The notes under the pieces: generated by a model
What the model saw: the letters and a program-made list of their open reading frames with translations, nothing else
What the model was told of the DNA's origin: nothing
Databases searched by the model: none
Translations under genes and position numbers: made by a program
Source of the DNA: Tubiluchus corallicola
Lineage: Eukaryota; Priapulida; Priapulimorpha; Priapulimorphida; Tubiluchidae
Direction: 5' to 3'
DNA: 64,000 nucleotides
NCBI GenBank assembly: GCA_030141605.1
Contig: JAQGDQ010000218.1
Location: forward strand, 186,001-250,000
Shown here: in pieces, positions 1-11,889 of the stretch
How positions within the stretch are numbered: position 1 is the stretch's first letter
Layout of the letters: each line of letters starts with the position of its first letter

Positions 1-151
1 TAAGGGCTACGAAACCAGTGTAGGAGAGAGGGGTGCACAACTGAGTGGTGGGGAAAAGCAAAGAGTAGCGATCGCTAGAGCGTTGATTCGGAACCCGAGA
101 GTACTTATCTTAGATGAAGCCACCTCTGCTCTAGATACAGAAAATGAACGG
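1..151 (+). CDS. ABC transporter B family (P-glycoprotein-like), penultimate exon, 5' end outside window
   Basis: This is part of the C-terminal nucleotide-binding domain of an ATP-driven membrane exporter. The frame starts at base 2. The exon carries the ABC signature [18 protein letters not shown], then Walker [13 protein letters not shown] with its catalytic glutamate and D-loop. The signature has Glu where vertebrate MDR proteins usually have Gln (SGGQKQR). The exon ends with codon CGG, followed by donor GTGAGA at 152. The next exon begins with VVQEALDKA, continuing the domain in the order seen in P-glycoproteins. Walker A and all membrane spans lie upstream of the window. A full-length ABCB1-type transporter is most likely because the protein ends soon after this domain, but a half transporter cannot be excluded from one domain. 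Confidence 0.93.
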
Positions 152-444
152 GTGAGAAGTTTCTTTGTTAGGACTTGATTCTGATTTCAAGATTGTGAAC
201 GGCCGTATGGACTCAACTATTATTAGACAGATTAGCTATATACAATTGGCTCTGGCTGACTTTTAAACAACGTTTGTGAATAAACTTGAGCTAAATTTTC
301 ATCAAGGTGACTGTTATTAATCTCGTTTGAATTAAATTAACTAATTCAGTAAAAAATTAACTTAAAATTCAAAATGAAAGTCTAGTATAGCAAAGGCACA
401 ACTCTTATCTACTAATTCTACTGTTTTTTATCTTTACTCTATAG
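152..444 (+). other. ABCB last intron
   Basis: A GT-AG intron of 293 bp (donor GTGAGA, acceptor TTTACTCTATAG), phase 0. It is AT-rich and contains no recognisable feature. Confidence 0.9.
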
Positions 445-717
445 GTTGTGCAGGAAGCGTTGGATAAGGCACAGCAAGGCCGAACGTCTATCGTTGTGGC
501 ACACCGATTTTCAACTATTCAAAACGCTGATAAAATAGCAGTCATCCACAATGGCAAAGTAGTAGAAACGGGCACGCATAGATCCTTAATAGAATCAAAA
601 GGACGTTATTATCAACTGTACACATCTCAGTCGCCAGAGGATATGCAAATGTCGCTCGAACACGAGCGAAATACAAAAAAATTGAAAGATGTCCATATAA
701 TTGATACGCGGATGTAG
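445..717 (+). CDS. ABC transporter B family (P-glycoprotein-like), last exon
   Basis: This exon encodes the last 90 residues of the exporter and a TAG stop. It starts [15 protein letters not shown] and contains the H-loop in IVVAHR followed by [11 protein letters not shown], both typical of MDR-type proteins. The P-glycoprotein-like stretch [20 protein letters not shown] follows. The remaining residues (from SPEDMQ to the final Met) form a charged C-terminal tail of about 28 residues. That tail is somewhat longer than in vertebrate P-glycoprotein and is not recognisably conserved. The initiating ATG is not here: the exon is entered by splicing at 444/445 in phase 0. No AATAAA signal is obvious just downstream. 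Confidence 0.93.
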   Translation, partial: VVQEALDKAQQGRTSIVVAHRFSTIQNADKIAVIHNGKVVETGTHRSLIESKGRYYQLYTSQSPEDMQMSLEHERNTKKLKDVHIIDTRM

Positions 718-2930
718 CGGAACAGCAATTATTGTTGGCATCATAAACAAGCGAATTTTTACTTAAATCTATTTATTAGATCTTATATCTACGGACCTAA
801 ATCATACCTTTGAAAAACAATCTATGACACCTTATCTGTAGGCTGCTACAAAAGGTGCTCGTTTCAGGGACGCAGCATCCTTTTCGTATAAGCACGTAAA
901 CATAGCACCTACAAAAGGGGTACCTAGAACAAATTGCAAAAAAAAAATTTTTTTAGATTATGTTGGAACATATTTTCAGCTACCCTCAACAAAAAATACA
1001 TCCAATATACATACAACAACAACGCATACATCCAAGATGGCGCATACTGAGGCCAAAAATCCATTATACCTCCTAAACCATGAAGTCTAGACGAAAAATA
1101 TGCATTATCGACAGATCGGAAAGGAAAGTGCACTCCAGGATTCCAAAAATGGTAAAGTTTTTAATACATGACGTCATGATGACATCACAGTACTATTATG
1201 CAATTAAAATATTACTATCATTAATAAAATTCCGACACCATCACAATAATGTTACCATCACTATATTCCAATGGCCAACTCGAATAAGTATAGGAGTCAC
1301 TATATGCTCCGTTCACATGTATAATCACTGACAGGTACTTTAAGCATGATTATGTAATCACATGGCATTCTTTATTTTTTTCATTTTTGCACGAAAACGA
1401 GATTTTTTGCCAACAGCACCAGCATGGACATCTGAAAGAGGGTAACAAAGAGAATTTTCAGATAAAAAATGAAAGTAAGACCTGCTTAATATCACCAAAC
1501 TTGGATGAGTGATAACAGATAGACTCGACACTGGAAATGCTTTGAAAAATCGATTAGTTTATTACATGTGTACCTTTATTATTAGGCTTAATAGACACTT
1601 TGATCATGATTATGGGCAGATTTTGATCAAATGGCCGCTTTTTCTATTTAAACTTATGTCAAAAATCTCGGCTAAAAGGTTTAGCTTAGGGTACCTGAGA
1701 GGCACCCAGCTCGAGTTATAATGATTGGACAGACATATTGATTCCTTTTAACTTAATACTTAATTCCGAATAAAAGTAAACAGCTATAGAGATGATTTTA
1801 AAGCCTTAAATGGTTTGAGAGGCGTTCATTTTTATTTAAAATCAGACTATTTGTTAAATCATCGGCATTGTTTTTTTCAATATCTTTTTCTTTTACTTCT
1901 GACTTCCATCTAACTCGAAAGTACGCCACGCTGTTAGCACACAATTATTAAACGTTTTTTCTGTCTCTCTTTTTGATATCGGACTATTTTGTCGGACGCA
2001 GTACCACATCTTTATCCTATCTGACTTTCGTTTTAAAACGTTTTTTAAGGTCAAATTTTTGACAGACTTGGTTTACGCCTTTTATCTACATCAATTTTTT
2101 CCAATGATTAATTCGCTTCCTAGAAACGACAAAAAATTGACAAAAATGTTTCTCTGAAATTTTGTTTTGTCTTTGAAATTACCATTGTTTCGGAGAAAAA
2201 AGTGAACGTTTGATAAATCAGGAACATAAAACGCGAATCGGCAATCCATTCAGCTCTTTGTTTTTGTTAAAATCTGTATTTTCAACGTGATTACTACTTT
2301 GCTCCAGCAATGAATTAAACAAACTTTTTTCTTTCTGTGTATATTGTCGTGCGTATAGATAACACAACGTTATTTATTAGTAGGCATTTAATCAAAATTG
2401 ACATTATTTACAGAGATGATTCATATTTGTTACTAATATTTGCAACAGTATGATTTGTCGGTGTTGTTTGTTGTGTGAACAAAACTAAAATTAAATTAAG
2501 TTAAATCGGCTATATTAACAACATTTACTTCATAAATAATGACATTCTTAAATTAAAACCATGAATTAAAATACTGTAAAATGATAATATGATAATCATA
2601 TGTAGATTGGCCATTATTGGAGTTATTTTTGCATTTTATGTAATGATAACCATGACGTATTTACACATTTTAACTGATTTATATATGTATGTTCTATATT
2701 TATTTAAAAATAATAAAATAAGGGGCTGTTTATCATAAATCAGCTATTAAATAACTTAGTTTTAAACTTTTTACTGATGTAGATATGAATTGATCATTGA
2801 ATCAGTTTATGCTGACGATAGAACTTGCAGCATCTAGCGCCTAGCTTCAAATCTCTGTCTTTTGCAGAAAAAGTACATACGATATAGATGATATTACAAA
2901 CCACAAATAATTAACTTTGATAGGAAACTT
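718..2930. other. intergenic, no feature recognised
   Basis: AT-rich sequence after the ABCB stop, presumably including its 3' UTR. Short open frames occur on both strands (for example 1080-1331) but have neither similarity nor splice context. I see no gene here. Confidence 0.6.
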
Positions 2931-2934
2931 AAAG

Positions 2935-3040
2935 AAAGAAAATTTGAAAAAGCTGAAATCTAGCCGGGATTTGAACCAGGACGTTCTGATTACATTGCAG
3001 ACACCTTATACCAGTAAGCCACCGATGTTCCACGAATTTG
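2935..3040 (-). repeat. tRNA-derived SINE, copy A
   Basis: Read on the minus strand, this has an A-box-like TGGCTTACTGG (3011-3021) and, about 40 bp on, a B-box GGTTCAAATCC (2967-2977). These are the RNA polymerase III promoter blocks of a tRNA. A tail CAGCTTTTTCAAATTTTC follows. Two more loci in the window (26.05 and 35.5 kb) share the B box and the CTTTTTC tail in the same orientation. It does not fold as an intact tRNA, so it is called a SINE. Confidence 0.6.
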
Positions 3041-3900
3041 GTTGTTTTGGTTTTCACTTGGGCCAGTTATTTCTTTACTTAATTATTTTCTGTTTCATTT
3101 TTGAAACGATTCTAGCGCTTCGTGATTGATTTTAAATAAGTGATGAATGCTACACTTGACAGGCATATTCCTCAACCGGTCTAATGCACAGTATTTATCG
3201 TTATCATTTGTCTGCTTTTTTCAGTAGTCTTAGACTTAAATTTTTAGCCGGATTTAGTCTGTCTTCAAGATTAGGTAGTGAAATGGATGATTTCAGGCGA
3301 GTTATTTTTAAACTTGAACGTTACCATCAGTTTTGCATAATTTTTCTGAACTTTCCTTTGTCAGCGAGAAAAAACGATAAACAAGCATTTTCGAAAATCT
3401 AATATCATGACTTGAGATGCTATCTCAGAAAATTTTTACATATTTCTTGTTATTGGTTGGAAACAATTTGTAAACCTAAAATCTAATCTCTTTTAAAACT
3501 CTGCTAAAACCTAAAACCTACAATCTCTTTCAAAACTCTGCTAAATTACTGGTGACCGAAATAAGCCTCAGATCTTTAAGTAAAATGGGCATAGGAATAA
3601 GAATTACGTACGCTGATTTTCAAAAATTAGGCAAGTGACTTTGCCGTGCACTACTTATTTAAATAACACAATTACTTATAGCACGGAGTAAATCAGTTAA
3701 AATTTATTCAAATAAAACAATTTTTAAGACTGTTACATCAATCTTAAGCTCCCAGCTTATAAAATACCTAGACGTGATTGGCATTCTTTTGCTTAGCCTA
3801 TCTTTCACTTATCGTGTAACTTCGTCAATGCTCATTTTCGTAAAACAAATTTACCTTGATGAGTACCGCCATCATTCCATTATTTGAGAATATATGTCAC
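3041..3900. other. intergenic, no feature recognised
   Basis: AT-rich unique-looking sequence. A short imperfect duplication of CTAAAACCTA-type sequence occurs near 3475-3545. No coding signal. Confidence 0.5.
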
Positions 3901-3904
3901 TTCT

Positions 3905-4990
3905 CCAGTAAACAAACCGTCAGTGGTACAGGTCACCAGTAGTACATTTTGCTAGTGGCACAGTTCGCCAGTATACATTTAGCTAGTAGTACATTTCACC
4001 ATTATTATTTCTTTGCTGTGTTATCACCTTATTCTTTTGAACAAAATGTTTCATTTCACAAGTTGTACCTGGCCACAAGCCACATCACCGCTAGTAAAAT
4101 TTCTTTACTATATTCCAACCGTCTAGCTTTCCATTTAACAGATGTTTCAGTTCGCCGGTGTACATTAGGTTAGTCTAAGCATAATTAAGTCTAAGCACTA
4201 TTAGCTAGTCTTAATTAACTTCATGGCTGTATTATTTGTGCCAATGCACACTTCGATTTATTTTTTCCGTGCACGTGGATATAATGGACTCTGGGATGTA
4301 TAATTTATAATTAAAAACTATATACAATAAGAACTAAAATAATAAAAGTGCCTACAACTTAATAAATGAGAATCTCTTTAAAAACTGACAAACTTACTAA
4401 CAAACTCAATAAATAGGAAAAAATCAAGTGACTGAGGCGAAATGACCTTTCATAGGCACTTTAAAGCACTGCCAATCAGCAGCAGAAAAATCAGGTACCG
4501 TAAGTGTCTAAAAATCATTCGTGATTTGATCTTTACTTTTTGTTATACAGCAGTATAGATAACCAGAAAGAATGAGCATAATAATTGGCATTTCACATAT
4601 CACAAATATCATACTTCTTGTGAACGAATTTCGATGATCGATCGCTGGCAAAATATGACACATTGATGTCATATTTATATTAACAGCAAATTATAAATGT
4701 AATAAATACACTGCCAAAACGAAACACTTGCTAAATAGAAAAGTAAAGTAAATGACATGGAATATAGCAGAGAAATTTATTGACGAAATGCAAAACTGGC
4801 GAAATGAAACATTTTGTTAAAGGAACACGTTCGTAACGCATAGCAGGGAAATTTTACTGGCGCAATATAGCACTGGCGAACTATACACTGGAGATCTATA
4901 CCACTAGCGAAATGAACCAATGGCAAACCGTACCACTGGTGAAAACTACAAACGGCGAAATGTCAGCTGACGAAATGAGTGGATGCCGTT
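3905..4990. repeat. foldback element with degenerate short-repeat arms
   Basis: The left arm (about 3905-4165) is a run of imperfect units of about 18-20 bp such as TTCGCCAGTATACATTTAGC and CTAGTAGTACATTTCACC. The right arm (about 4700-4985) holds their reverse complements, for example CACTGGCGAACTATACACTG and GGCGAAATGAAC. A shared core AACAAAATGTTTCATTTC is present in the left arm (about 4039) and as its complement in the right (about 4806). About 530 bp of AT-rich sequence separates the arms. This is a foldback or hairpin DNA element without coding capacity. Exact ends and target duplication were not identified. Confidence 0.6.
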
Positions 4991-5390
4991 CTTTGAGACG
5001 GTGAATGTTAGGAACTTACTCGGCCATACACGCTACGACGCTGAAATCTTCTTTATTAGGCGCGTTCCCCGTAATGAAAATGTGAAAATTGCCATGCGAA
5101 TTGGCTTCAGCGAGTTTTATGCTTCAGTGAAGATTCAGTAGAGCTTATAATACGTTTTTACTGTTTATATGCATGCGCAATGTTGCGTTTTGCTCGTCTC
5201 ATAAAACATTTCAGAAGGTATAACGATTTTTTCCTTTCAAAGGTATTTCGTCATTTTCCCATTTGTTTATATGACGGAAAACAAGAACCAAAAGATATCC
5301 AAACATAAATCTGCGATCGATGGGCGTTTGTGAAGGATTGTCTGCTTCGACCGACAGCGCTGCTAACACGAAAGCATAAATTCTACTGGG
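4991..5390. other. intergenic, no feature recognised
   Basis: Unique-looking sequence between the foldback element and a trinucleotide tract. Confidence 0.4.
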
Positions 5391-5394
5391 ACAA

Positions 5395-5478
5395 TCATCA
5401 TCATCATCGTCGCCGTCGTCGTCGTCGTCGTCGTCGTCATCATCATCCTCATCATCATCATTATCATCATTATTCATT
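5395..5478. repeat. (CAT/CGT)n trinucleotide microsatellite
   Basis: An interrupted run of CAT, CGT and CGC triplets. On the minus strand it translates as poly-Asp, which explains the acidic open frame there. No promoter, splice site or homology supports that frame as a gene. Confidence 0.9.
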
Positions 5479-5479
5479 T

Positions 5480-7080
5480 CATCCTATTTAGATTTCACCA
5501 CATTGCTGCTGTGGCTGTTCACAAAACGTCGCTATCATGGTTGTTGCAGCTTCAGTTTATCTGCTTTTGAGTCAAAGTTGACAAAGTCATTGCCCCACAT
5601 CAGGATAAGGTATCACTTTTATTAAGTTCTAAGATCAAAGGCAATTAAAACGTTATTACACAGTTACAGAGTACAGAAGGCTAATCTAACTCAGCTACCT
5701 AATTTAGCTAACTGATGGTCCGTTCAAGAATCACACAGGAAATGTTACAACAGGTCGCAACATGGGGACCAATTTCGTAACGCTAAACACGTCACGTACA
5801 TTGCACATGAAATACGTCATATACTTCGATCATATCGTCATATACGTTAAATGCGTATTAAAAGACTCATCACTCTCTTCATCGCTTAAAATAGCAGCAA
5901 GAGAACCAAAGTGTGGTTTATCGTCTGATTTTTCCTGTGTGACTAGTTACGTATAACAAGGAGATTAGTGACACAAAATTAACTGCAAGACGTCGCAGCG
6001 CATAAAGCTGCGCTTTCTTAACGATATTTTAAGATGTTCCGTATCAGTTAAATCTATTTTTGTGGTTACAGTAGTCAAATGAATTGCATTCTTATTTAAA
6101 ACTTCATTTGTGCGCCATTAGTTTTGACTATTTTTTCAATTTTTAACAGGGTTAACTAACAGGGCTGCCCAAACTCCATGTTAGGATATCGTTCTAGAGG
6201 GATTCCCATGAAATCAGAAGGCTTTACTCTCCTAGATTAAACACATTCAATTTTACCAATAACTTTCATCAAAAGTGTCATAATTTTTCTATGTTTAAAG
6301 TTCCCCGTGCTCAAACTGCATTTGATTAAAAATCATGTTTAATTTTTCGTTTCTTCTATCGCCCTACCTAAGGTGTTCTTGTGACCGAATATTTCCCGAG
6401 GCTAAACTGTTTTACATTCACATTTTTATCTAAATTGTTTAAAACTTTTCTACGACTAAACTTTTTTATGTCCAAGCTTGGTTGTGCATAAACAACGTGT
6501 TCAAACGCCCATGCAAACAAACTGATTTGCACCTAAATTTCACTTTTCCCTTCATGTCTTGTCTAATTTCCCTCGTACCCACATTTACCTTTGATGCCAA
6601 ACATTTTGCGTCTCGACACTCTATGTTTTAGCCTGGGATGAAAATTTCCAAAACGCTTATCCGAATCAACAAGTGTAGCGCTCTGATAATAATATAAGAT
6701 CGGAATATTTTAATGACAGCGGTCTTAGTTATGGCGATAGACGGTAATATTTTCATTCACCTTTTCTCTTTCACTCGGAGAATTTAGCTATAATAGCTTC
6801 TGCTACAACTTGATTTCGTTCTGACTGTGAATCACACAAGCAAATGTGACTATTATGCTGAGCACATTTGAAAGTTTGTCGAAGGCAAATCGGCTTCTAA
6901 ACCCGACATGCATATTTACTCTTCAAAGTAAGCATGCAAAATTGATAGTAGCTTATATCTCTGTGTGTGGAAATGCAAAGATCAGAATGACTTCTGTATT
7001 GAACACAGAATTTAAATTATTCACTTTGTGATTATTGTGCCCTAACAGATCAAATGTGGCATGACTTTGAATATAATGTC
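5480..7080. other. intergenic, no feature recognised
   Basis: Mixed AT-rich sequence. Small open frames (5762-5956, 6846-7031) have no recognisable product. Confidence 0.5.
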
Positions 7081-7084
7081 ACCA

Positions 7085-7312
<228 letters not shown>

Positions 7313-8445
7313 TTTTAGCCGCTGCGGATTCTTCCTCTAATTTCACTCTCGCTGCACCCCTTAAATCTTCTGGTTTTTCTCTTTTGCTTGCTGGCTGTTT
7401 GCTTTCAAGCCCACGGTCTTCCGGTCTGTCAGTCTTTTTCTTTGTATACCCTTCTCTCCTACTATTTCATTCATTTTCGGTTTTTATTTTTTCTGCTTCT
7501 CTCTCTGATTGTTTCTCTTGCTTTCTCTCATGCTAGTGGTGGATTTCTGACTGGCTGTACGTACAGATCTCTAGTGTCTGAAGTGAAATTTTATAGCAAG
7601 AGTTGCCAATAATTATCTTATTCCCAAAATTACGTCAAAACTTTCAAGAACCGGATAGCCCTGGTGTGCTCGATTTTAGTGCTGTAACGACTGACACAAT
7701 AGTCAATAAGTATCAAATTATTGTACATAAAAGTGAAAATAATTATGATATATTACTGGATAAATGTAAGTCGATTAAGATTGGAAATAAATGTGCTTGG
7801 CCTGATAATAGTAATTGAGTGGAGCATTTGAATCGATATTGTGAACATTAATTGCAATGTCAGACGTCGTTTGTCTGGTCTGAACACTGATTAAAATAAT
7901 TTGTAATTGAATGGGATATATTTAGGAAGATAGAAAACTATCTTTATACGAAGATATCTAGGGGTCAGCCATCATCAGTTAGTTACCACGATTTCTGTTT
8001 TTATTGATATTTCTGCCGTCGGCTTCACGCCAACAGGATAATTGCAATAACCCCTAAACGGTTTGAACCAGAGCTATCGGTGAGCGACAGGCCTCGGCTC
8101 CAACGCCACATCCTTTTAATAGACTACAAAACCAAAAGCTTGGAGGGGCACATTAAGCCACATTGACTCCACTAACAGTTGAACGGAAGAGTAAAATTTG
8201 AAACCATTATTCTCTTAGTATTTTGAAAATGTAAACGAAGCTTTATGATCGAAATTGATTGTACTTAACAAACAAGTACAAACAGAAAGCACAAAGGGCA
8301 ATCTACCCTTAAGGGTGATTTCAAGGGGTTAACGTTGGACGACGTCCTGGGGCTCAGGGCAGGCTTGCGCTGTTTAGCATTTAAGCTATCTCCAGCAACC
8401 ACTGACACAGCAAACACGAAAAGAGAGAAAGTGTTAACGAATTGA
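7313..8445. other. intergenic, pyrimidine-rich flank then unique sequence
   Basis: 7313-7540 is a degenerate pyrimidine-rich extension of the microsatellite. Around 8060-8110 the minus strand has a B-box-like GGTTCAAACC preceded by GC-rich sequence, possibly an old tRNA-derived repeat, but no clear A box was seen. Confidence 0.4.
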
Positions 8446-8448
8446 CAT

Positions 8449-8562
8449 CTTGCCGTGGAGTCCAGTGGTTGCTAGTGCCCAGGGCGAAAAGTTGAATCCT
8501 AAAAGCTAGCTTGTTCTAAAGTCTGGGGGAGACCTAAGCAATAAAGAAAAAGAATAAAAAGT
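8449..8562 (+). repeat. possible tRNA-related SINE (second type)
   Basis: GTGGAGTCCAGTGGTTGC (from about 8455) resembles the A-box/D-loop of a Glu- or Asp-type tRNA. A weak B-box-like AAGTTGAATCC follows at about 8489-8499, and an A-rich tail (AATAAAGAAAAAGAATAAAA) ends the unit. It differs from the SINE family at 2.9, 26.0 and 35.5 kb in both sequence and strand. Only one copy was seen. Confidence 0.4.
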
Positions 8563-8569
8563 TAGTGCA

Positions 8570-9781
8570 ACAGAAAGACTAAAAATCATCGAATCGACAA
8601 AATAAGTTGCCGGGATCAAGAAGAACAAGGGAGTTAGAACATCATCATCATCATACCGCCCTTATGGTATTGAGCGATCGTTTCGAATTTGTTACTGCAG
8701 TTAACACAGAAGAGTGAACAATATTTTCTACTATAATTAGTTTCTACTATTGTTATAATTAAAGTGGTATAAGAATTTATAAGTATAATCTTTTTCTACT
8801 TGCCTTTAATTATTTCTACTATACAAATATAAAATCATTGTTTTGCCTGTTTTTTGCTCTTCTTACTATTAAAATGCAGTACGTACCTATAATCGTCAAG
8901 TTGGTATGGCCTAAGACCTAGCTAATTCTGTTTATTTGTGAATTGCGCACAGTCGTAAAATACTACGTTTGAGAAAAAATATTATGTTCGGGGAACTTAC
9001 CAATTACAATATATATCTGAAACGTCATGTTTGGGAAAGTAAAACTAGTGCCGTGTTTCTGCAGCTAAGTAGAAGCACAATGAGTATCTGTAGAGAAAAA
9101 CACAACGTTCTACATTTCTTCCCAATTATTATACTTAGTGCACTGATAAAACTAAACTACGCTAGTGATCTATAGAGTGTCTTTTTAAGCCGTTTCTTTA
9201 AAAATATCTTTAAATCATCCGTGGCCAGTTACGTATTATATATATATATATATAATGCTCTATCTTAAAGTAAATTATCGCAGTTTATAGTGCAAAAAAA
9301 CACATTCAGTGTCTTTAAATTAATCGACGTGTGTAGGCACAAACAATAACCATGCGTACAAAAGGACAATGAAGCCAGTAAGATAAACTTGGCTTCATAA
9401 AGTGTTCTAACGACAAGCTGAAAGTGCTCTTGCCATTCCGCGTAGAGCACAACAAACACAATAATCAGCAGGCGTGAGCAGAATCAGCCTCTCTTTTGTG
9501 CAGTGGTTTCAATTGACAACGCCGAAGGCAAGCATAGTTCGGCCGAGAGAGTGAAGCCAAGAGCTGAAACGCCTTACTCTTACTGTGCAAGTGATCTGCG
9601 TTGAATTACAGTAAATGCCAGTGGTAGCGGCTCAACAAAATCAGTTGATAGTGTTGTTTAAATAAGGAACTTAGTAACAAGTTGGAACACTATGACTGAC
9701 AGAGCAGATTTTTTACGTTTTCTTTGATACGCAGTGCCACTTGTGTAGTGTATAACGTATTACTCATTTAACCTACTACTT
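8570..9781. other. intergenic, no feature recognised
   Basis: AT-rich with a short (TA)n at 9238-9254. The small open frames here are not supported. Confidence 0.5.
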
Positions 9782-11270
9782 GAGTGACGTATATGTTTTT
9801 CATTGAGTATAAGCAATTTGTAAGAGAACTCCATGTAATGTGCTTTAATCAGATATATGCAGCTCCAGTCTTAAGGCCGCCGTCTGGCATTTGAAATTTT
9901 ATATTATCGTTGGCCTATAGTGCTGCACAGTAGTACAGGACTGCATTGGTGAAGAAATTCATTTTTGATGTCATTTTTATTATTTAACCTACTTTTGATC
10001 TTCAAATCTGAAATGAGTGACGTATATGTTTTTCATAGAGTATATGCAATCTGTAAGAGAACTCCATGTAATGTACTTTAACCAGATATATGCAGCTCCA
10101 GTCTTTAGGCCGCTGTCTGGCATTTGAAAATTATATTTTCGTTGGCCTATAGTGCTGCACAGTAGTACAGGACTTCATTGGTGAAGAAATTCATTTTTGA
10201 TGTCATTTTTATTATTTAACCTACTTTTAATCTTCAAATCTGAAGTAGCCGCCATCAGCCATTTTAGATTATGAATATTAAGTAGTGTGGCTTACAAAGT
10301 TGCATCGTATATGATGATGTCTGAGACAATTTGGGGTAAAGAAGTTGTATTTGATTTCATTTTATGGTATAGCCTACTTTTGTCCTTCAAATCTATTTTA
10401 GATTTTATGTTTTAAGTGGTTTGGCCAATATGTGCTTTTGGGACCTTTAGGATTGAAGAATTGATGTCTGATGTCGTTTTGATGATTTGAAACAATTAAA
10501 CTGCAAATGGACAGCAAAAACTGCAAAGAGGTCTACTGTGTTAGAACTTACTGTTATATGATGTTCGTGCCTTTGCGCACAACGAAGCCCAGTATTCGAG
10601 ACTTAAGCAAAGAAATCTGCTTTTAATTTTTCATTTCGGTATGTTTTGAAAATTTATCAGCAACTTAACTTGCGCGACATGGCATGAATGATTAATCTTT
10701 GACAAATCTGCTGATTTTCCACACTTGTTCTTCTTATCATCATCACTGCTAGCACCAATACTTTCATTTAAACAATATTAGCAAGTATGAACTGCTGGCA
10801 CAAGCGGGAAGGGTGTGGCGCACTGGTCGGTATTACGGCCTTCATAATTTCCATGCAGTCACGACTAAGGAGAATGAATGTTCTACCAGGGTATAATTAA
10901 CTTGACATTATGAGATGTAGTTCGTCTATTCCTCATAGTGACCCAGCACTTCATCATCAGGCATAAGGCGGATCATACTTCACTTCTTCCACTTGAACGC
11001 TGTGGTTTGCCAACAGGACCTGATTATGGCTTCATTGTGGAGAGAATAAAATTTGGAGCGAACAAGTGTTTTTTTATATTTACTTTTACTTCGTCTGCTG
11101 GGTTTCAGACTTTCATCTATTCGTCTGAGGAACCTTTTCACCTCGGCGTCAGTGATCACCTTCTCCAACACTTGCTTTTTCCAATGCCCACAGAACCCTA
11201 CTGTGTGGTCACTGGCAACATATGGCACGTCAGATGGTAGCAACCACGTGGATGGACATGGAAAACTATG
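9782..11270 (-). mobile_element. left arm of a 3.3-kb inverted-repeat transposable element
   Basis: The outer part consists of two direct copies of a unit with 233-bp period (9782 and 10015, both starting GAGTGACGTATATGTTTTTC), followed by more diverged units to about 10500. The inner part has a minus-strand open frame (10980-11243) containing the motif SDHTVGF, then LEKVITDAEVKRFLRRIDESL. The same modules recur in mirror order in the right arm at 11890-13090. The family is not recognised. Confidence 0.65.
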
Positions 11271-11889
11271 ACGATATCTGCAGCCTCTTCTATTCTGGCA
11301 GTTGATTAATGCATGCTTTCATTTAATTAGCAAAGATTGGAACTGTTCTCAGATGTAAGCCGCTGTGATATTCACTTGAGTGTCCTCGATGTCTAGGACA
11401 TCAATTCATTTTTGATGTAATTTTTATGATTTCCCGGTCATCAGCTCAGCGTAGGCAGAGAGCAGTGTTGTATGCTTCAGACCGCATGAAGGCGTAGTCA
11501 GGAACTCTCACCTATAGTGTTCAGGTTAGTTGACGTCTCCCTGTCACAGTATATGATGTCACCTTGCATTTGATCAACTTGAGTTTTCAATTATTCCTTC
11601 ACGAGATTTCTTCACCGAATTGACCATTAGCTTCTTGAAATCAGTAGCATCTTTAGCTCAGTATCATTGAGCTCATTATCTTTAATGATGAAAGGAAGGT
11701 CCTAGCTGTCATTGACCAGAATGATGTGGCATGCATCCTTGATTCAGTGTGGTGCAATAAGATAATAATACAGACTTTAATCAGGTAATCACTCTAGCGG
11801 TACTCTGAAGTTTTATGTCCCCGAAGCAGAACTCTGGTACAACAATTCCATAACAACCTCAAAACAATTCCAAGAGTAAACAAAAACAT
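11271..11889. other. central spacer of the inverted-repeat element
   Basis: About 600 bp between the two arms, with no obvious coding capacity or self-similarity. It could hold degraded coding sequence of the original element. Confidence 0.4.

Noticed and set aside
2935-3040. A functional tRNA gene at any of the three A/B-box sites
   Set aside because: No acceptor or anticodon stem can be paired; B-box plus shared tail fit a SINE better.
5211-5477. Asp-rich minus-strand open frame
   Set aside because: Product of a CAT/CGT triplet repeat with no homology or splice context.
8060-8110. Another tRNA-derived repeat
   Set aside because: A B-box-like GGTTCAAACC is present on the minus strand, but no convincing A box or second copy was found.
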